Shown in pieces: positions 61,501-64,000 of a stretch of 64,000 nt of DNA. The first letter of the stretch is position 1. Each line of letters opens with the position of its first letter. This DNA comes from an uncultured Bacteroidia bacterium. Lineage in GTDB: Bacteria; Bacteroidota; Bacteroidia; Bacteroidales; F082. The stretch covers positions 144,258 through 208,257 of the forward strand of contig CADADR010000004.1 in assembly GCA_902786745.1 (NCBI GenBank). The letters are read 5' to 3'. The position numbers and the translations under genes are program-made. Under the pieces are notes generated by a model, which searched no databases, was not told the DNA's origin, and worked only from the letters and a program-made list of their open reading frames with translations.

Positions 61501-63005
61501 CTGGCGGCACCATCAATCTCTATAAGAATGACAACACCGACCGAAGCACCAACAGCAACGTGATGGTTTACATCGACGAGAACATCAGTTTGCTCCAAGA
61601 TGAAGGTTCGAACATCGGCGCCTACACTTGCCAAACCATCAAACAGTTTCATGATGGCAGCGAGCGTTGGCACAACGTGAGTTCTTCTTTAGCGAACAGC
61701 GAAATAGGAATTTCCTACACCAACAATGACATGGTGCCTCACAGCTGGGATAACAATCCTTGTGGTGTCGTGTTCAGCCATGACGACGACTACGCCCTTT
61801 TCCCGAGTGATGCGCCCGTTTCGGCCATCGACTTCTATTGTTTCTACGAGCCCCAATACCATTGGCTGAATTTCAGACGTAATAGCTCGAGCCACTGGCA
61901 TATGGACAACTATTCAGAGAACATACCTTACACTAACGAAACGGCGCTCACTCCGGGGAAGGGCTATCTGATGGCCATCGACAAGGACCAGTTCCTGCAG
62001 AACCGCGGCACATTGAACAATGGAGAAGTTTTAATTGACGTTTCTGCTGACGCTCCTGAATGGACTGGCCTTAAGGGCTACAACCTCATCGGCAACCCCT
62101 ACCAGAGTTACTTAGACTTCGATGCCTTCATAGACGGCAACTCTGATCTCTGGGAAGATGGCGATACCTATGCTCAGACCTATGCACTTTACGACCCAAA
62201 CGGGAAAGGTTATATCCAATATGCCAAGGGGGCCTCGGCTGGCGGGGCTACGGCTTCGCGCAACATCAACATGCACCAAGGGTTCTTTATCTTAGTAAGT
62301 CGCGCGGGAACCTGCAGGTTCAGCAATGCTATGCGCACCAACACAATAGGCAATGGCTTCCGAACTGGGGAACAGCCCAGGTTCCCCTTGGTTAATATTA
62401 CGCTAACTGACAGCAATGGCAACACTGATGTTGCTGTCCTTGAGGTGGGTCGCTCCGAAAACGGCGGCGGTAAGAAGCTCCGCGTTGGTTCCGTCAATGG
62501 TCGCATCAGCCTGCGCCACGATAACAAAAATTTCGCCATCCTCTTCCGCGACATAACCGAAGGCAGCCAAACCCTCAACTTCGCCGCTGAAGAAGACGGC
62601 AACTTCACCCTCAGCTGGAACACGGCCAACGCCGAATTCCGTACCCTCACCCTGGTCGACAACATCACGGGCATCAAGACCGACATGCTCACCCACGACC
62701 ATTACACCTTCGAAGGCCGCGTCGACGACTACAACACGCGTTTCAAGATCGTGTTCGGCGAGACCGTTACCAACGACGAGGAGGAACCCATCCTTGAGCA
62801 TTTCGCCTTCTTCGACAACGGCAACCTCATCGTCAACAGCACGGGCCACTTAGAGGTGGTCGACGTTTTGGGCCGCGTGGTCTACGCCACCGAGCTCACC
62901 GACACGCAGAACACCGTCAGCCTGCCCAGCAACGTGAGGGGCGTCTGCATGCTCTGCTTAACCAGAAACAACGAGACTATGGTCCAAAAGATGGTGATCA
63001 AATAA
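58593..63005 (+). CDS. Giant T9SS surface protein with VWA and GLUG-like domains
   Basis: A 1470-residue exported protein. A long, very basic n-region (KKKQRLPIQRKKKR) precedes the signal hydrophobic core, with cleavage likely near residue 39. A von Willebrand A domain (about 80-400) has the metal-ion-dependent adhesion site DQSGSMS (Asp91, Ser93, Ser95) and VVVFFTDGYPG. After a linker come GLUG-like repeats (GTFDGNGHVITGLKNN near residue 630, GLVGLNQGTIHSCMS near 727, GGLIGVNNYGYSHNCYV near 790). A long region of unknown fold follows, including GYNLIGNPYQSYLDFDAF. The end resembles a type A sorting domain (LEVVDVLGRVVYATEL ... GVCMLCLTRNNETMVQKMVIK). VWA plus GLUG suggests an adhesin or surface fibre component. 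ATG at 58596 is an equal start. Confidence 0.85.
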   Translation: MMSVFTKKKQRLPIQRKKKRLHLIILIGITLIGWNCVSAQTPPDGLHMSKTWAADDPDKGDSGVVTLEAFVTGSSVVVSTVVPTDIVIVVDQSGSMSQNFSGNQTKLQALKNAVTSFVQNVQENASEHGVDHKVAIVGFAMGNQSAGGIQAYYNTEILTPTEVNYQNITTTDWQNALLLANDNGLVNSDLTAAIQKISAQGGTMMQYGLEMAYNIFNNRLQPNYNAGTDEEPNWQPRVQVVVFFTDGYPGLSSNPGYFTESGNYNNKSTADATVKQANLLKTAGARVFSVGIFSGATPEAAYQTQLNNYNQWITGIQAANGLMHFISSNYYFTTTPGNYHQNGENKTDTVYISNLDNGWSLQTTQPHIAGHHNNGFFMAASNASQLSGVFTTIANSIASVPVQMDMQTIIQDQISPNFTLPEGANQDSILVYTYRCTGVDNPYTPTEYYFDTKPSDTLKDAVAINNDLIRITGFDFGEMWCGLVNNDPSQPHGSKLVIKIPLAIQEGVWGDGLPTNGPLSLIFPNGDTLNPIGSFPIPTATVKGDVWTEIVTRQPTSFNENANPIPIGSPEDLAWFISWVNGREGYGPDTLGPTNNIVPHPNANAILTADLDMSAHNWIPIGSNGVTYTGTFDGNGHVITGLKNNASKFYKQGQNVAVYPGMFGKVSGTVHDVFVLDCDFRAKKHEGTLIHYGIIIDTLAQSGVLYNSEAAGRLMTSNESGNETMVLGGLVGLNQGTIHSCMSMAQLTGFTMGGGVGENHYYGRVYNSMVNPTFNYLGVENEKYVGGLIGVNNYGYSHNCYVRFERENSRVDVAKFGMIAGWSPSGSQSTYIDCGTPKDPINVPNKMLGSGDGGGMIYSPMTAPYLYNTRPNYMLSQLNSSVNSYNNNYNYGWSLWKSTTAGNYSDGAGDINDDYPILAFDYACVGSSDGIVLDYSRSLDEMLDRHNSGNLNENTTLGERYKKTQHEAITGGTINLYKNDNTDRSTNSNVMVYIDENISLLQDEGSNIGAYTCQTIKQFHDGSERWHNVSSSLANSEIGISYTNNDMVPHSWDNNPCGVVFSHDDDYALFPSDAPVSAIDFYCFYEPQYHWLNFRRNSSSHWHMDNYSENIPYTNETALTPGKGYLMAIDKDQFLQNRGTLNNGEVLIDVSADAPEWTGLKGYNLIGNPYQSYLDFDAFIDGNSDLWEDGDTYAQTYALYDPNGKGYIQYAKGASAGGATASRNINMHQGFFILVSRAGTCRFSNAMRTNTIGNGFRTGEQPRFPLVNITLTDSNGNTDVAVLEVGRSENGGGKKLRVGSVNGRISLRHDNKNFAILFRDITEGSQTLNFAAEEDGNFTLSWNTANAEFRTLTLVDNITGIKTDMLTHDHYTFEGRVDDYNTRFKIVFGETVTNDEEEPILEHFAFFDNGNLIVNSTGHLEVVDVLGRVVYATELTDTQNTVSLPSNVRGVCMLCLTRNNETMVQKMVIK

Positions 63006-63006
63006 A

Positions 63007-63080
63007 CCATGGCTCATGGCCATGGCCTCTGGCTCGCCGCTACGTAAAGGCAAGCCATAGGCCATAGTCAGAGGCCATAG
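63007..63080. repeat. CTATGGCC-type intergenic palindrome, copy 2
   Basis: A 74-bp inverted repeat beginning one base after the VWA gene stop. Its reverse complement reads CTATGGCC...CTATGGCTTGCCTTTACG, matching copy 1 at 3119-3193. It is a candidate terminator or a mobile palindrome. Confidence 0.85.
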
Positions 63081-63129
63081 ACGAGAAGATAGATAGTAAA
63101 AGTAGAAACATAATAAAACCTAACATACG

Positions 63130-63375
63130 ATGAAAAAAGCAATAAAGATAGCAGCCGCCCTGATGATTTTTGCCGCCACGGCCAAGGCTCAGGTCTTTAT
63201 CCTCGATGACGACGAGTTCGCTGACAATAGAGCTTCTTCTACCATGGGCGTTCCCAACCCGCAGATCTACGACTCAGGTGAGGACTGGTTCGTCCCTACT
63301 GGCGAAGGCATCTTCGTGCTGGCCAGTCTGGCTGGCGCCTACCTTCTGAATAAAAGAAATGACAAAAAAAGATAA
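63130..63375 (+). CDS. Small exported protein with C-terminal membrane anchor or sorting-like tail
   Basis: An 81-residue protein with a signal peptide (to about residue 20, ATAKAQ), a short acidic middle (DDDEFADNRASSTMGVPNPQ) and a three-part tail: VPTGEG, then a hydrophobic helix (IFVLASLAGAYLL), then a basic end (NKRNDKKR). That order (short Pro/Gly motif, helix, basic cluster) looks like the sorting tails read by exosortase-type enzymes in this phylum, but could also be a plain anchor. It follows the VWA gene with only a palindrome between them and is probably co-expressed. Confidence 0.65.
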   Translation: MKKAIKIAAALMIFAATAKAQVFILDDDEFADNRASSTMGVPNPQIYDSGEDWFVPTGEGIFVLASLAGAYLLNKRNDKKR

Positions 63376-63439
63376 TTATTATTTTCTGTGTGTATAGCCC
63401 AATCGGGCACTATTTGATTCATTTGTATTCTTTATTTTG

Positions 63440-63474
63440 GATGGCCCTGTCGTGATGACCCGGCCATCTTTTTT
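63440..63474 (+). terminator. Terminator of the small exported protein gene
   Basis: Hairpin GATGGCC / GGCCATC followed by six T. The rest of the 63376-63576 gap is A/T-rich sequence without a gene. Confidence 0.75.
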
Positions 63475-63576
63475 ATTATCTATTATTCATATATGAACGT
63501 GCTTGGGATATAAAGAAACCCAAAACAATGTAGGTTCAAACTAATACACGATTAATTCAAAGGCATAGAATTATAG

Positions 63577-63607
63577 AAAAAGCCCCGAAAGATAAATCTT
63601 TCGGGGC
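63577..63607 (-). terminator. Terminator of the partial T9SS cargo gene
   Basis: Perfect 11-base hairpin GCCCCGAAAGA / TCTTTCGGGGC followed on the minus strand by a T run. Confidence 0.88.
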
Positions 63608-63648
63608 AAAAGCTACAATTGTTTTATCGCATTCGTTATATAAAAATT

Positions 63649-63675
63649 GTAGAGACGGTGCGACTCCGTCTCTAC
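63649..63675. repeat. GTAGAGACG palindrome, intergenic copy
   Basis: GTAGAGACGG / CCGTCTCTAC 10-base arms around a 7-base centre, just after the stop of the minus-strand gene. The same arms occur inside malQ. Confidence 0.85.
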
Positions 63676-63687
63676 AAACTATTGTTG

Positions 63688-64000
63688 CTATTGCATGACA
63701 GTGACGCGCTTGACGGTCACACCGCTTTCAGTGTACACGCGGACCATGTACATGCCAGCAGTGAACTGCGACATGTTCATGACATACGTGTCTTCGCTGA
63801 CTTCGGTGTCGTAGACCACCTGGCCGAGGACGCTCACCACAGTGATGCGGCTCATACCGGCAGCCTCGATCGTCACGTTGCCCTTCGTCGGGTTAGGATA
63901 GAGGGCCACGTTGTCGCTGTTCTCGTTGACGGCGTCGACGCTGGCGGTCACATAGTTGTGAGTCGGGTCGTCGAAGGCCGGAGCGGGTTCAGACTCGCAG
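63688..64000 (-). CDS. C-terminal part of a T9SS-secreted protein (gene runs past the window end)
   Basis: The reading frame is open from the window edge, so only the last 103 residues are seen. They begin with an acidic Pro-rich linker (ESEPAPAFDDPTHN) and continue into a complete type A sorting domain: DNVALYPNPTKGNVTIEA, then MSRITVVSVLGQVVYDTEV and GMYMVRVYTESG with the final VKRVTVMQ. The domain directs export and surface attachment by T9SS. Nothing can be said of the cargo. GTG at 63951 is not a real start. Confidence 0.88.
   Translation of the reverse strand, partial: CESEPAPAFDDPTHNYVTASVDAVNENSDNVALYPNPTKGNVTIEAAGMSRITVVSVLGQVVYDTEVSEDTYVMNMSQFTAGMYMVRVYTESGVTVKRVTVMQ

Noticed and set aside
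63688..63951. Complete 87-residue sorting-domain protein starting at GTG 63951
   Set aside because: The frame stays open to the window edge, and the sequence is a typical C-terminal domain of a larger cargo protein.

Overview
This window is chromosome from a member of the Bacteroidota, most likely an uncultured Bacteroidales. Three signs point there: most transcription units start at the Bacteroidota promoter motif TAnnTTTG, many secreted proteins end in type A sorting domains of the type IX secretion system (T9SS; YPNP, then a G-rich, I-rich tail ending in K or Q), and the housekeeping genes are typical of the phylum (PPi-type phosphofructokinase, LptF/G-type permease, GH92, C10 peptidases). 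There is no phage, conjugation, CRISPR or rRNA gene. No T9SS machinery gene is present, only cargo.

Layout. 0-6.8 kb: a PAS protein, an LptF/LptG permease with two glycosyltransferases (envelope polysaccharide or LPS), ettA and a DUF805 membrane protein. 6.9-20.5 kb: secreted proteins. These are a C10 cysteine protease, a GH92 mannosidase lipoprotein and three tandem Asp-box (sialidase-like propeller) T9SS proteins, with pfp between the first two. 20.6-31.2 kb: pdxA, waaA, an outer-membrane barrel, a 1380-residue T9SS subtilase, an M16 peptidase, purE, hpt and adk. 31.4-41.1 kb: a hexapeptide acyltransferase, three tandem mosaic paralogues of unknown function, malQ, deoC, osmC-like, TSCPD and a GH16 protein carrying a gutted GH20 remnant. 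41.2-47.1 kb: formyl-THF cyclo-ligase and a cluster of three exported cysteine proteases (C10, C1B, C1B). 47.1-55.1 kb: yitT, two ECF sigma operons either side of three tRNA genes, mutS and a SpoU-type methyltransferase. 55.3-64 kb: an OmpA-like porin, then an AT-rich locus of an XRE regulator, two mini membrane proteins, a 1470-residue VWA T9SS surface protein and a small membrane-tailed exported protein. The window ends inside another T9SS cargo gene.

The most unusual content is repetitive. A roughly 130-bp nested palindromic element occurs five times between 9.2 and 30.7 kb, always between genes. It falls into two sequence subfamilies, and near-identical copies lie in opposite orientation. 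Other palindromic families occur between genes (CTATGGCC type at both ends of the window, CACGCAGAA type, GTAGAGACG type). Two families have also entered genes in frame: malQ carries two insertions and waaA one. The malQ and waaA insertions encode the same CHTE-initiated peptide, which recalls the Rickettsia palindromic elements. Heptamer tracts (CAATTnT, CAACTGA) lie at other junctions, and one of them encodes the C-terminal tail of a glycosyltransferase.

All functional calls come from motifs and remembered family features. No database search was possible.
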